NCBI GenBank assembly: GCA_022495005.1
Contig: JAGYXB010000558.1
Coordinates: 206,391 to 270,390, forward strand
Source: Rhyacophila brunnea
Lineage: Eukaryota; Arthropoda; Insecta; Trichoptera; Rhyacophilidae
Direction: 5' to 3'
Length of the DNA: 64,000 nucleotides
Position numbers and translations under genes: made by a program. The notes under the pieces were generated by a model. That model had not been told where the DNA came from, did no database searches, and was given only the letters and a program-made list of their open reading frames with translations. Of this stretch, positions 40,477 through 52,190 are shown in pieces (the first letter of the stretch is position 1; the number at the start of each line of letters is the position of its first letter).

Positions 40477-40479
40477 TAA

Positions 40480-43157
40480 TGACATGACCCGGCTCACGGC
40501 TAGCTCAGTAATGCTACCGGGCCGTCACTGAGGAGACTAGTGATGAATTAGGAGAGGTGGATCTCCTTTGTAGTATCACAACTTTTGAATTCCCGAATAA
40601 AACTCTTAGCTGGTGTGGTGCCGAATTTATTCAGGTACTAGAGTTCACGGTCACACAATAAGATTAACTGTCATTGTTCCCGTAATTAAATCTCATTAAA
40701 GTATCAGCAAACTATTTATTTGTTCACTATAGGATCTCTGTGAAATCTTTCACAAATTCCCGAAAAGTCACACCTAATTCAGAGAATGTATACGCAGATA
40801 TTCTTTGGATATTTTTAATTCATGAAATATTTTCCCATAAGAAAGAAAATATAAATTATTCTTTGGTCACACAGTATTAGGTTTATAAAAGAATAGAATT
40901 ATTTTATTGTTGTTTATAAAGGTTATTTATGTTCACAGTGTATTTACAAATATTTATTTGTGTTTACAGACTTGTTTACAAAAGGTTTGCTTAATGTTTA
41001 CAAATTTATTTACTAAAATTTGTTTTTATGTTTATGAATTTGTTTACTAAAATTTATTTTATAATTATGTTTACTTAATAAAGTTTCAAAAATTTATTTT
41101 ATAATTATGTTTACTTAATAAAGTTTCAAAAATTTATTTTATAATTATGTTTACTTAATAAAGTTTCAAAAATTTATTTTATAATCCCGAAAAGATTTGT
41201 AAAATTTATTATTATAGACTGAGTTTATTAATTTGTTTTTATAAAACAAATTCGATCGCGTAATTTATCTCGATTACGTCACCTCGTATGATGAGTAATG
41301 AAAAATAAAATTAATCCGCGGCGCGTCACTATCGACATATACGTAGTATTCGTGCTACGTTTTGGCGGCCGACGTCACTACCGACAGATACGAGTTATTC
41401 GCGCTACGTTTTGCCCGTCGAAGGGGACTTACTGGTACGTATGAATCGCGAATGTACTGAGAACCGTGTCCCACAAGCTCGCAGAGAGGTCTGCTGCTTA
41501 CTGAAGATCGCCGGTGAAGAGTGTAGAAACTAATGATTTTACGGAAAAAGGATGTCACCTTTTATACCCTCTGGATAGAGGTTTAACAGGAAACAGTCCG
41601 TAAGGGATAGCAGATGTATATCTTTCTCTCACGGGATAAATTTACGTATATCTCCCGTTCCTGGTAACTTTCTAATAGAGATATCTTCTAATTAAATCGG
41701 GTTAAATTTACTCTACTTTATTTCCGCAAAATTAAGACTTAATAGGGGTGTTTTAAGCACCCTCTAGAACATGTCCCTTAAATACGCCGTAGCGGTGACG
41801 TAAGCAAAATAGTTGATTTTATATGATTTTTCGTGTTCGAACGAAGGGGAAAGTTTCTAGCTTTCCATCGAGGTATCGGAATAAGTATTCGGGTACTAAA
41901 TAAGGGAATGGCAGTCTTTAAACTTAAAATGTCAAAACGAAAGGTTGACACCCACGTACTAGTCCTTTCCACCACTCTTGGCCTTTTTAGGCCAATAGAA
42001 TTTTACTAAGTTTTAATAAAACTATTTGGAGCCGCAGAAATCGTTTCATTCGATATTTACCTTTCGGACGAACATTATTACGTGAAAATACTATAATATT
42101 ATACTTAACATTTCAACTTAAATATATAAATGCTTAATCCTAACAAGATGTTATTTACAAGCGACTACAAATTTATTTCGTCCTTAATAGTGGCTTTTCC
42201 ATAGTAATCTAAACGTAACCTTGAATCTATTTTTATCCGGCAACTCAACACAGCCGGGCCGTAAATTCTAGTCGAACAGAATTCAGTTAAGGTTCAAGGT
42301 CACGCGCCAACTTGTGTTTTTAGTCGCAGTATTTGATTCTTTTATTACTTAGGGGGCAATTAAGATTTATTATTGTTTATGGGTAGAAACCCATCTATAC
42401 CAGAATCTTAAGTTTCTTCAATTGTTACTTTTACAATATTTATAATGGTAAGCGAGTTATAGCATTAACAAAATCTATAATTATAATTACGCGTCTATAG
42501 ATATAGATACGCGTTTACAGTATTTTTATAACGGTAGTTAGCTCCTATCTTGTATTGATAAAATTAGTATTAAAATTCTTTATTCATAATTATACAGTAT
42601 ATAAATTTATAAATATTCAATTTTCTTTTTCAATTCTCATACATTTCCATTATTGCTATAAAAGTTATTGAAGCATGTACTTGCTAAATTTTACGTAAAC
42701 AATCTCTCCCATAACTTATTTTCTAAGTTTAATGGAGATTTCCCGGAAATTATTTCCGAAATAGATCGATTTGAAATTTCATGGCGTGTCATTTCGAGGT
42801 CTGCGGTCACAGCGTTCCAATTACACTTGAACAGTCTCGATTCTCCGAGGCGAAATTTTTTACGTAAAATTTTATTACATTTTCAAAGAAAAGGTTAACA
42901 ACATACATTTTACTTCATAATACTAAACGATTACGCTACTGGTTACCTGTTCATGGTCTTTTTCGACCATTTCTTCTCTGCTTCTTCCATAGTTTAGGAC
43001 CATGGGACTTATATATTCTGTTTGTACCTCGTCGTGAGGTTGTCGCACGGCTATTTGAGAAGTAGAATTGACTACAAGGCTAGATTTGTATAGTTATGTC
43101 GTTAAACCATACTCTGCCATAAACACTAACTGAAGGTCGGCGTTTTTGTTCGTGTCA
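40480..43157 (-). repeat. 5' LTR (right copy)
   Basis: 2678 bp from TGACA to TGTCA. It is about 75 bp longer than the left LTR, mainly because a 40-bp unit is present three times at 41061-41180 but once on the left. It should hold the element's promoter, but I could not place a convincing TATA box. Confidence 0.92.
41061..41180. repeat. 40-bp tandem triplication in the right LTR
   Basis: ATAATTATGTTTACTTAATA begins at 41061, 41101 and 41141 in perfect copies. The left LTR has a single unit near 32955. Confidence 0.9.
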
Positions 43158-44139
43158 ATAGCCTACCTGCCCGCACTGCATACATATAATAACGAAACGT
43201 CAAAAGATTGCCAAACATGAGTTTCAGTGTCATGCACGTCATGCAATATAAATTTTGTTATAGTTATCAATTCAATCCCGCTGAAAGTTTGGAGAAATTA
43301 GGGCCAAGTGTTGTAAAAAGAAATGTTCACAATACTCTTTATAGTAAAGTTATCGTCTATCACTCTAATCTCTTGTTTTCAGACAAACATTTAATTTCCT
43401 CAGTGATTCAAGGAATGCAATTTATCGATTTTTCAATACCTCTATCTTTGCTAATATTCTGCATATCTGTGACAATATCCTACACTCTAAATGAATATAA
43501 TAAATAAAATTATATCACTCTACTTCATAACCGAAATTCAAAGTGCTCTCTATGTTCAGTTCCAAAAAATAAATAAAAAACGAGAATTACATAATTTGTC
43601 TTCTTTTGACAATATAGAAAAATTAGGTCAAAATAGCATGAATATTTTGATGTAAAAACGGATATTATAATTTATTCCGAGGGGCCTTTATATCATTGTT
43701 ACTCGTATAGCGTAACATGTCAAGCTGTGACGTTTATCTGACAGAATATCAAATAAAAATGTATCACGGACGAAAGAGTACCAACATAACACGTACAAAT
43801 TAGTATATCTTCAAAATCCACGCATGTCAAATATGTATACGCCAGTCTATACGACATTCTGCTTTGTGGAAGAATGGAGTGTGAGTTCGTAAAGGGCATG
43901 TATTGTTATAATATAAGGAAGTCTTGCATACATAGTACCAACTTTGAGATCGGGATATCCAAACTATGAAATAAACTTTGTACAGCGTTATAAACTTCAC
44001 TTTTAAAGTTTTCTATATATATAAGACGAAGAGAAATACATAATAATAATGCGACGGAGGATATATTATAAACTAGGATATATAAATGTGTTTCTTTGTT
44101 TTTCGTTAAAACATAATAACTTATTTTACTTAATATTAT
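43158..44139. other. No recognisable gene
   Basis: Contains a 99-codon open frame at 43208-43507 with a hydrophobic C-terminal stretch but no recognised family, start context or splice support. Otherwise AT-rich with no repeat partner seen. Confidence 0.45.
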
Positions 44140-44234
44140 TATTTATTTATTAAGAAAACAAAACATTGTGGATATAAAAAAATCTAAATTTAAGGCGTTC
44201 ACAACATGAAATTTACATTATAACAAATATTACC
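44140..44234 (-). mobile_element. Jockey-type LINE 3' UTR remnant
   Basis: Matches 18610-18710 (ACAAAACATTGTGGATATAA, ACAACATG, TTACATTATAACAAATATTAC) including the TAAATAA tail. It is joined to a run of 12 C at 44234. Confidence 0.7.
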
Positions 44235-44950
44235 CCCCCCCCCACAAGAGAGATGAAGAGAATATAATATAAAACAATAATACAAAAAATACTTAAGTAC
44301 AATTTTATTTCATTTTTTTATCTACTGATGGTTTAGAAAAAGAATCAGATCATTGCGTAAATCAGTAGAATGTTAGGTGATCATTATATTAAATCTATGT
44401 GATCATTATTTAATTATAATTTGAAAGATTTTTATTATACATATTATACCTATACATAATCTATTACCTACAATTATTTACCTTTTTTATCAGTTATCAT
44501 AATACGTTATATTAATGATACGTGATTTTTCATTGGATTAAAGTTCAGTATATAATTTATTAGTAAATATATTATAGAGTAATGTTTTAAATACTTGCCT
44601 CTTGAACTGGGCCGCATACTCGATGGGTTAAACTTACGTGTCCTTTTTATTGTTACTAATCTGTGTATTTTGATTCAAAGTATCAAGTCAATGGTTTAAA
44701 ATCGAGCCAAGCAATGGTAAATCATCCACTTCAGCTAAACTATTTTTTTACATTCAATAAATAATACAGGATTTGAGGATGTTCTTTCTTTCCTTCTATT
44801 CTTTATTGAACATACATATACCTATGTTATCAAATATTTACTAGAAAAAATCTTTGAAAAAAATACGACTCCAGGCGAGACTCGAACTCGCATTCATTTG
44901 ATTCCGAAATTCACAGATTTCTTTCTAGTAGGTATATATATAAGTATATA
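44235..44950. other. No gene; lone B-box-like site at 44875
   Basis: AT-rich. GGCGAGACTCGAACTCGC at about 44875 is an inverted pol III B box like a tRNA 3' half, but no matching A box was found. Confidence 0.4.
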
Positions 44951-44954
44951 TAAA

Positions 44955-45112
44955 TGTTCACGATGGCCAATTGGGCTTACTGTTATTGTTATGGTCCCCG
45001 AATCTGGTAAATTCACATGTTATTTTTCAATTTGTGTTTGGTCCTAATTAATTGACCAAGTGGCTAAAATCTATTTCTTGTAAAAATAAAAATCTGTTAA
45101 TACAACATCCAC
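44955..45112 (+). mobile_element. SINE family 1, decayed
   Basis: CACGATGGCCAATTGGGCTTA, then CCCCGAATCTGGTAAATTC and the body TTTTTCAATTTGTGTTTGGTC and GACCAAGTGGCTAAAATC, show the family order with heavy divergence. Confidence 0.65.
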
Positions 45113-46149
45113 ACTGATGAATGATGATGATCTTTTAAGAATCGAACCTGGTAAAAAATGTTATATACTTGAGGTATTTTCAAATAATTGTTCATGACTT
45201 ATTATTGGAGTAACTTTACTATTGCACATATCAGTGTGTATTGATATATACCAAAAGGATATTTATTATACTATTATGCTATTCCTGCATATCACAAATG
45301 AGGCAGTTTTTCATTGTGTATGGAATACTGCCATACTAACTCTTTACTGCACAATATTTTTTTGTTTGTTTGTTTATTTACGCCTGGTTCAGCGTTATGG
45401 CCATTCTGTTATCTCCCCACTATAGTTTCGTCTGACCCGAGTAAGCCCGAGCATAACTTACCCAACCCCCGGAATTTAGGGGTTGATTTCCCGATAGGTT
45501 TGAATATGTCCATACAATCGACACCGTTGCTCTTCATTTTGAAAGGTTTTACGGAAAATTGTGCATGCATTTTGAAAATGACGTCCTTATTATGTTGGGG
45601 AGGAATATTTTCCCACTGCGTTCTGACAACGTTTTCTTATTGCGACTGCAATATATCAAATAGTCGTTGAATATGCGGAGGATTTTATTGTGTCAATCAT
45701 ATTCTGTGGTAAATATTCAATAATTTTAGGGGGCATTACATACGTGGCATATTTTATGTTCAAAAACACCCCAATTTTTATGTAAAATGCTATGGGCTAT
45801 GAGTTAAAATAATATTACTGTATAGTATTGTATTGTATTTTGTTGCCTGCAAAACCTCCTTTTTCTTTCTTCTTTGACGTTTCGTATCCGATAACTGTGA
45901 AAGTCTCAAGCAATATAATACTTATTTAATTCCCACTAATTACTAATGTCATTAGTAGTTATGCAGATTTAAAAATATCACAAGAACACATCGAATCACA
46001 AGACGTGGAATTGTGTGTATAGTGTGCGGTTGGTTGGATTTTTAAGTTATCTATTATTTTAATGTTTGTTGAAGTAGTATTATTAATTGAGTTATGTTTT
46101 TTATTATTACCGTTGCTATTTTTCATATTTTCATAATAAATAAATGGAC
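45113..46149. other. No recognisable gene
   Basis: Open frames at 45222-45670 overlap each other in two frames and have no family pattern. Confidence 0.45.
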
Positions 46150-46330
46150 AAGGCGGCTCTCGTGGGGCAGTGCGTAAGCCAGATAAGTTCGATGCGTAAG
46201 ATCGATTCCCGATGAGGATATGATATATTTATGTGATTTTTTCAAAGCTTGGGTGTTTGTGAAGGTTCAAAAATACTAACAACTACCTTGTAAGAAAAAG
46301 CAAGGACATGGCTATTAATAATTAAAAAAA
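46150..46330 (+). mobile_element. tRNA-derived SINE, family 2
   Basis: The head GGGGCAGTGCGTAAGCCAGATAAG with GATCGATTCCCGATGAGG resembles a tRNA with an Ile-like GATAA anticodon loop. It is followed by a body (TATTTATGTGATTTTTTC, ACTAACAACTACCTTGTA, ACATGGCTATTAATAAT) that recurs at 47265-47375. Confidence 0.65.
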
Positions 46331-47264
46331 ATTGTAGTGTTACAATATTTCATTCGAATTAGTAAATAAAATTTTCAGATAGGTACAATCTACTTTGCTA
46401 AATTAAATATACAGCACATATAATTTATGTGTGTGTGCATACGAACAAAAGGGAGACAAATCACAAATAATTACATTTTAGTTGACCCAAGAGGAAGATT
46501 GGGTTGTGAATATTTTTGTATATGAATTTCCATGTCTGTAATTTACGAATCTGGTGACATTCATTCGTATTGTCCATTTTCTTCCTGGCGCATTAGGCAG
46601 TCATTTTTAAACGTCTAAATCTTCCTTTCCTTTCATACATTCTTAGATAAGTTTAATTATAATAATATATTAATAAAATAGTATTTAAAATAATTTTACG
46701 TTCAAAGGAGAGGAAATAAATCTTCCAATATAGAAGGTTTACAAATGGAAATATTTAGTGAAACTAAAACTTATAAATTCTGTGACCAGTTACTACCTCA
46801 GCTATAACATTTATTGCGTTATTATAAAGCTAGCTTGAAATATTATAATAATAATTTATGATATAAATTCCCATTATATTATATAGTAACCAGGGTTTCT
46901 ACGTAATTCCTCCAATTTCCTGCGCTGGAAACGTGTCGACTGTCTGATACGGTGCGGTTTCTGTGGTCTCCAATAAAACAAAGATGTAGTAACTACGCTG
47001 CCGTTCGTATAATAAGCAACTAGACCTTATAAAGCGAGTAAATATTAATGCTGGGTTTAAATTACATTATTCTGGTATAGTATTGTCATCAAAATTTGTA
47101 ATACTCGCATAAATATTAAGTTAGTTTGAGTTAAGCCTTTCTGTACATATTGTTGTATATACGAGTAGGTAACCATCTATTTACTACTGTATATTATAAT
47201 AATAAAGTAAATAAATACATTCGTACATTTTGTAGTATGTACCTAGTAGGTAATTTATACACAA
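46331..47264. other. No recognisable gene
   Basis: AT-rich; nothing identified. Confidence 0.45.
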
Positions 47265-47375
47265 TATATTTATGTGATTCTCTCAAAGCCTCGTGATTGT
47301 TCGAAATTACTAACAACCACCTTATACGAAAAAACATCGACATGGTTATTATTAATGATAATAATAATACATAAA
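47265..47375 (+). mobile_element. SINE family 2, body only
   Basis: TATTTATGTGATTCTCTCAA, ACTAACAACCACCTTATACG and ACATGGTTATTATTAATGAT match the body at 46225-46325. The tRNA-like head is absent. Confidence 0.65.
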
Positions 47376-47421
47376 AACATATTCCCAGTTAAAAATGATT
47401 ATATTATAATTTCAACGTAAT

Positions 47422-47612
47422 AGTCATTTAGTCATCCAGTGGTATCCAAGAAGTACAAAACGTCCACAAGAGAGACCTAGAGGCCGCTGGATCGATGAAA
47501 TGATAAAGTTCTGCGGAAGTACGTGGCAACGCAACAGACAGGACCAAGAGAAGTGGAAGTAGCTTGAAGAGACCTTCATCCAGCACTGGATAGATTCAAG
47601 CTGATGAACACA
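47422..47612 (+). pseudogene. RTE LINE extreme 3' end
   Basis: Nucleotide match to the last part of the element at 17047-17240 in plus orientation: CCAAGAAGTACAAAACGTCC, GGCCGCTGGATCGATGAAAT, then CATCCAGCACTGGATAGATT. Only about 190 bp remain. Confidence 0.8.
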
Positions 47613-48637
47613 CATGAAAACACATTTTTTTTTGATTTAACTAATAAAATATCGGTGATTTGGAAGAATTCACTTATAATTTCATAGCTAAATTATAACG
47701 GGAATTTACAAATAAAAACCAAAACTTATGAATGGACAATTTAGTATTTTTTATAAATAATTGAAATTGAAATTCACCGCTCGATAGATCTAGTTATTTA
47801 TAAGATTCTTATCAAAATATGCGGGCTAAGTATTCTTCTTGAAGAATGAGCCTGAAATAATTTAGGCTATAAAAATACGTACAAAGTTATATATAGAAAT
47901 GTATTAATTTTGTTGGTAATTATTTGACAATTTCACATGATGTAATTACAAGTGACATGTCTTTACATCGGTGCAAATTAGAAACTACTAAAGGGTACAT
48001 GGCAAAGTTATCTACATAACACCATAAGGTTTCCAGCGTAGTAAACCTTCACCCGAATTCCGTATGTCGTTATTTTATTGAAGCACTCAAATGTTCCATT
48101 TTCCCGCGCCTTTTCATATTAAATAAATGTAAGATTGGTCCATAATTTATAGCAAAAGATTGACATTTAAAATGGCGGGGTTTACTTTTCGTCATACTAA
48201 TAGTGAAATAAAAATTAGAATTAGAGGCGAACATAGAAAAATGTTGTGGTGGGGGGATGTGGATCCGTTTCGAAAAAATATATATAATATTTAATTTCTG
48301 ATTTTTTGGGACGGCACTTTGGGACTTTTCCGGGTACATTCCCTATACCCAGACAATCCGAATTTTTGGCTAACTATAAACTACTGGCCTGCAGCTATAA
48401 CTATGGATGCTCACTTACGACTTATTGCGACCTATTTTCATTCATTCATTTCATTATTAAGTCGTTAACGAATGCACGTGGCCAACGTTCATAGTTATTT
48501 GGATCATTATTGTTCGTTTGTGTTGTCCGCACTGTCTTGTCAGAATTTTAAAGCAAATATTGAATGACTTCAATAATATAATTGCACATTTCATGATTAT
48601 ATAATATATTATATATATTATGAAAGTTGCGGGTTAT
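47613..48637. other. No recognisable gene
   Basis: Small open frames here have no family pattern and no repeat partner was found. Confidence 0.45.
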
Positions 48638-49178
48638 CAGTGGCGAAGGGTGGAGGTAGGGTGATCCGACAAAAACAGTGCACTCTAAACTTTGTCAGTC
48701 AGATTAATTAATGTATTTGTTTTCATTGAACTAAAACTACAATGTGTACATAGTGTTTACTAGTTTTTAAAATTAAATTAAACCCTGCCTAATCCATGTC
48801 ATAATTGTAAAAAATATTCGTTTTTCCATAAAAAAAACTAAAACTATGCCATTAAACCATACGACATTTTAGATATTTTATAGATAGCAGAATATTTTTT
48901 TTCATTTATTGTTTGGTTTAGGCAAGGAAGGTTTGATGAATTAAAAAAAAAACAATCTGTAATATATATTCTTAATTCAACGAAAACAAATAAGTATGAC
49001 TGAAAAAGTATCCACTATTTTTGTCGGATCGCCCATAGCATACCTACACTATAATAATATGGTTTAGGCAGGGTTTAATTTAATTTAAAAAACTAATCAA
49101 CACCATCTGAAATTTGTATTCTTAGTACAAATAAGTATGACTGACAAAGTTTAGTGTGCACTTCACCCCTTGCTATTG
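48638..49178. mobile_element. Composite foldback element with CAGTGGCGAAGGG end
   Basis: The left end CAGTGGCGAAGGGTGGAGG and, inverted on the right, CAATAGCAAGGGGTGAAGT match. Inside, two further inverted pairs occur (GATCCGACAAAAA at 48663 and 49030; AAACTTTGTCAGTCA at 48687 and 49150; AAACCCTGCCTAA at 48780 and GGTTTAGGCAGGG at 49062), so one copy seems inserted in or fused to another. No coding capacity. Confidence 0.7.
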
Positions 49179-51894
49179 GGCTATACAACCTTTTTAATTT
49201 TTTTTTTAGATTGTGAATCGATGGTAATCGTAGAATAAAAAATTACGTTTTATTGATTATAGTAAAATTCCTTAGAATCATTTGCAGTATCTGCATATAT
49301 AACAGGTTTCACCTTTGCCGCTGTAGGAAGCAAAGCACATTTTCAAAAAAAACGTATTTAGACCAAAATACTCGTAATATCATATTATTATACCGAGCCT
49401 CTGCTTGTGAACATTTGACGTGACCGAGCGTTGTCTTGGTGTGGTCGGAACTATTGGAGTGAAAAGCGGCGGAAAAATTAGTGAAGCCTTCATAATTTGC
49501 GGGACGGGCTTTCTCGATTCATTTATTCGGCTAGCGTGAAGCTTTTTGAATGAATTTGAATACATTTTCATTTTGCAAAGTGATTTTAGATTGAACGCAG
49601 AGACGCAGTCGAAGAACTTATTAAATTTATGTTAATTTATAAATTTTATTATTGTCGTCTATTAAACTTGAACCTTTTCCTATACCTATTCAATATTATA
49701 TTATTATATTAAACACCAGTTTTTGACATGATTTAAAATAAAATAATCCATCTTACGGAATAGTAAAAAAAAAAGTAAATCACCATATTTTGTATCTACA
49801 AAGTAGAGTCAAATTTAGCAATGTAGCGATCAATGACTTCGTGCCTTGTCAGCAGTATTTTGACAATATAAGTCATTTCAAGTTACTTTCACTATAAACA
49901 GCTTAATAAAATAATAACGATGCGTAAAAAATCATGAAGAGTGGGGAATTATATTTTTAGTCACAGTAAGCAATTATCAGTAATCAGTATATCAATTATT
50001 GATATGACAATACGTAGGTATACCGATTTTAATTTGATAAATAAAGTTTTAATTTTTAATTAATATTATCAGTCTTTTTAAAATTTAATTTATATTATAA
50101 TATAATACGATTATTCCAAATTTGAAAATGAGTTAAGTTTGTTGTAACTTTTTATAGATGGTTCATAATAGTGTTATTTACAGAATTCATATTTTATTTT
50201 CGAGAACAAAAACGAGGAGAATTTTCTTGTTATGAAAACACTAGGGCTGTATCCGTAAAAGTTTTCCGAGTAATCCTCGCAGGCCCAATACGATTTCAAA
50301 AAGATTGACTTTTTTTCTTTTGAGTTGAAACTTGTCAAACTACCCTAACAAGTGACACGTAGTAAGGGAAAAGCATGAAGATGACATCCCGCTTATTATG
50401 AAGATCATATTTGTGAAACAACATTTTCTTTTTTTCCCCCCGAGGGTGAAAATATATTGAGTGTCATAAATGGCTTCTGGGTGAAATTGCATTTCCTGAG
50501 GATTTAGCTATTATATTATAAAAGTGTAATAATAATAAAGCTCATTTTTATACACTGGGAGTAGTTTCATATAAATTTAATTTGACGACGTGTATCATAT
50601 ATCAACTGAAAGTGTTTTGTTTCGGCGTGCAATATTTTGGGGTACACGATACCTACCATTTATACGAGGAACGCAAGGAATCAACTACAAGTAGTTAAAT
50701 ATTATCACATAACATAATATCTGACAGAAAATAATACTTAACATCTCGATAATATTATTTCAAATTATTTTAAATACAATGTCTTTTATATGAATATCTT
50801 ATATCTCAATCACTTTTAATGTATTTGTTTATTTAATAAGTATCTAACACAGTTTTATAATATAACAATTATTGGACTGTCTTTGTATTCAAGTGTCTTC
50901 GTCACAATATGTTATTTTGATATATTATTTTATAATAGTAAAGTAGAAAACATAATAATATTATAGAAAACGAAAATTGCTTAATTACAAATACCAAGAG
51001 ATATGAAACATTAATGCAATAAATTATTTTTTTATTGAACGGACAGCTCATACGTGCATCGATTTACTGTTGACAGTAAAGTATTATCGCGACCATAACA
51101 AGAAAATGTGTAGGTAAACATGTATTATCCTGCAGTTGCAAGCTTGCATGCATGAATCAAAAAACTTTGGAAGCTTTTGAATTTTCATGCGACAGTAGGG
51201 ATGTTTTCGATCTGCGAATGCGCAGTAGAACGATTGTGGCGAACCTGCCGGCCGAAAATCGAACTATACTGATTTTGAGGTTAACCGATTTTCACTACCT
51301 GTCAAATAGTACCATAAAATGACAACATCGCGTCTCACTTACTCTTGAAGAATGAGATTGGAGAGACAGTCAGCACTTTTACGTGTAAACAGTTATTGTC
51401 ACAATAGTTTAAAATACGGACTATTGCTGCCAGTAAATCCATGCACGTTTACAGGCACTATAACACTCGAACCCACATCCATCGGACTTCAACCAATGTA
51501 CTTTACCAATTTAGCTACCTGCACCCTGCAAACATACGACAAAATTCATGCATCTGAAGCTCTTCTCATATTTTGTTAATATTAGCGACTGGCCTCTGTA
51601 GTTTCGATCAAGACTGGATCTCATGTGCAGCATTATAAACACAATGTATTATGTTTGAATACACATCCACAAAACTTAAAAAGAAAATGATCAATGGTGC
51701 TGTCAAATAGGTTAATCGCGTAATAAACAGCTTCATGAAACATCACACCACGAAGACCGCAGTTGCGAGTGATATTTGTGACAAAGGTATATTTTTAAAT
51801 TTATTATGAAGGTATGAATTTATCACGTGACTAAATTAACTATATGTAAGTATTTTAATACCTTTTTACTTTTACAAGAATGAAAAATCGATCG
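49179..51894. other. No recognisable gene; GC-richer patch at 49380-49570
   Basis: Mostly AT-rich. The 49395-49560 patch (GACGTGACCGAGCG, CGGGACGGGCTTTCTCGA) stands out in composition but gives no recognised protein. The 75-codon frame at 51352 has no family pattern. Confidence 0.4.
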
Positions 51895-52190
51895 TAATCT
51901 TCTTCTTCTTTCACCCTGTCACGCCTCTGCATTGGGGCATAGGGCAAGCACAAGTTCGCGCCACTTCTCTCGGTCCATCGCCAACTCTCGCGCCTCCCAC
52001 CATGCCAGACCTGCAGCTCGTAGATCACTTTTGTAGCATCGCTGCAGGGTAAGGGAAGGCCGGCCACGACGACGGAACCCATAAGGCTGTACCACAAGGG
52101 TACAAAGTATCGCACTCTCTGGCAGTATCTGGAACGTATGTCTCAGCCACGTAAAGCGTCTATTTCTCGTTATACAAATTAAATATCTCT
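51895..52190 (-). pseudogene. LINE 3' end fragment
   Basis: The minus-strand reading includes GRPSLTLQRCYKSDLRAAGL and REKWRELVLALCPNAEA, a C-terminal pattern of non-LTR retrotransposons, ending in an (AAG)n tail at the left (CTTCTTCTTC). It is broken by stops and 5'-truncated. It is a different subfamily from the RTE copies. Confidence 0.65.

Larger units (their letters stand above)
32376..43157 (-). mobile_element. LTR retroelement with 2.6-kb LTRs, gag-only type, 10.8 kb
   Basis: Two long direct repeats (32376-34978 and 40480-43157) start TGACA and end TGTCA and flank 5.5 kb. The minus strand reads 5' LTR (right), a primer site, gag, two further open frames, a repeat-rich 3' half, a purine tract and the 3' LTR (left). 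No protease, reverse transcriptase, RNase H or integrase motif was found in any frame, so it probably moves with enzymes from a relative. The LTRs differ at few sites apart from a 40-bp repeat-number change, suggesting a fairly recent insertion. Flanks TACTA and ATAGC do not match, so no target duplication is visible. Confidence 0.9.

Noticed and set aside
43208..43507. 99-codon open frame with a hydrophobic C-terminus
   Set aside because: No recognised family, no splice context, no paralogue in the window; this length is expected by chance in 64 kb.
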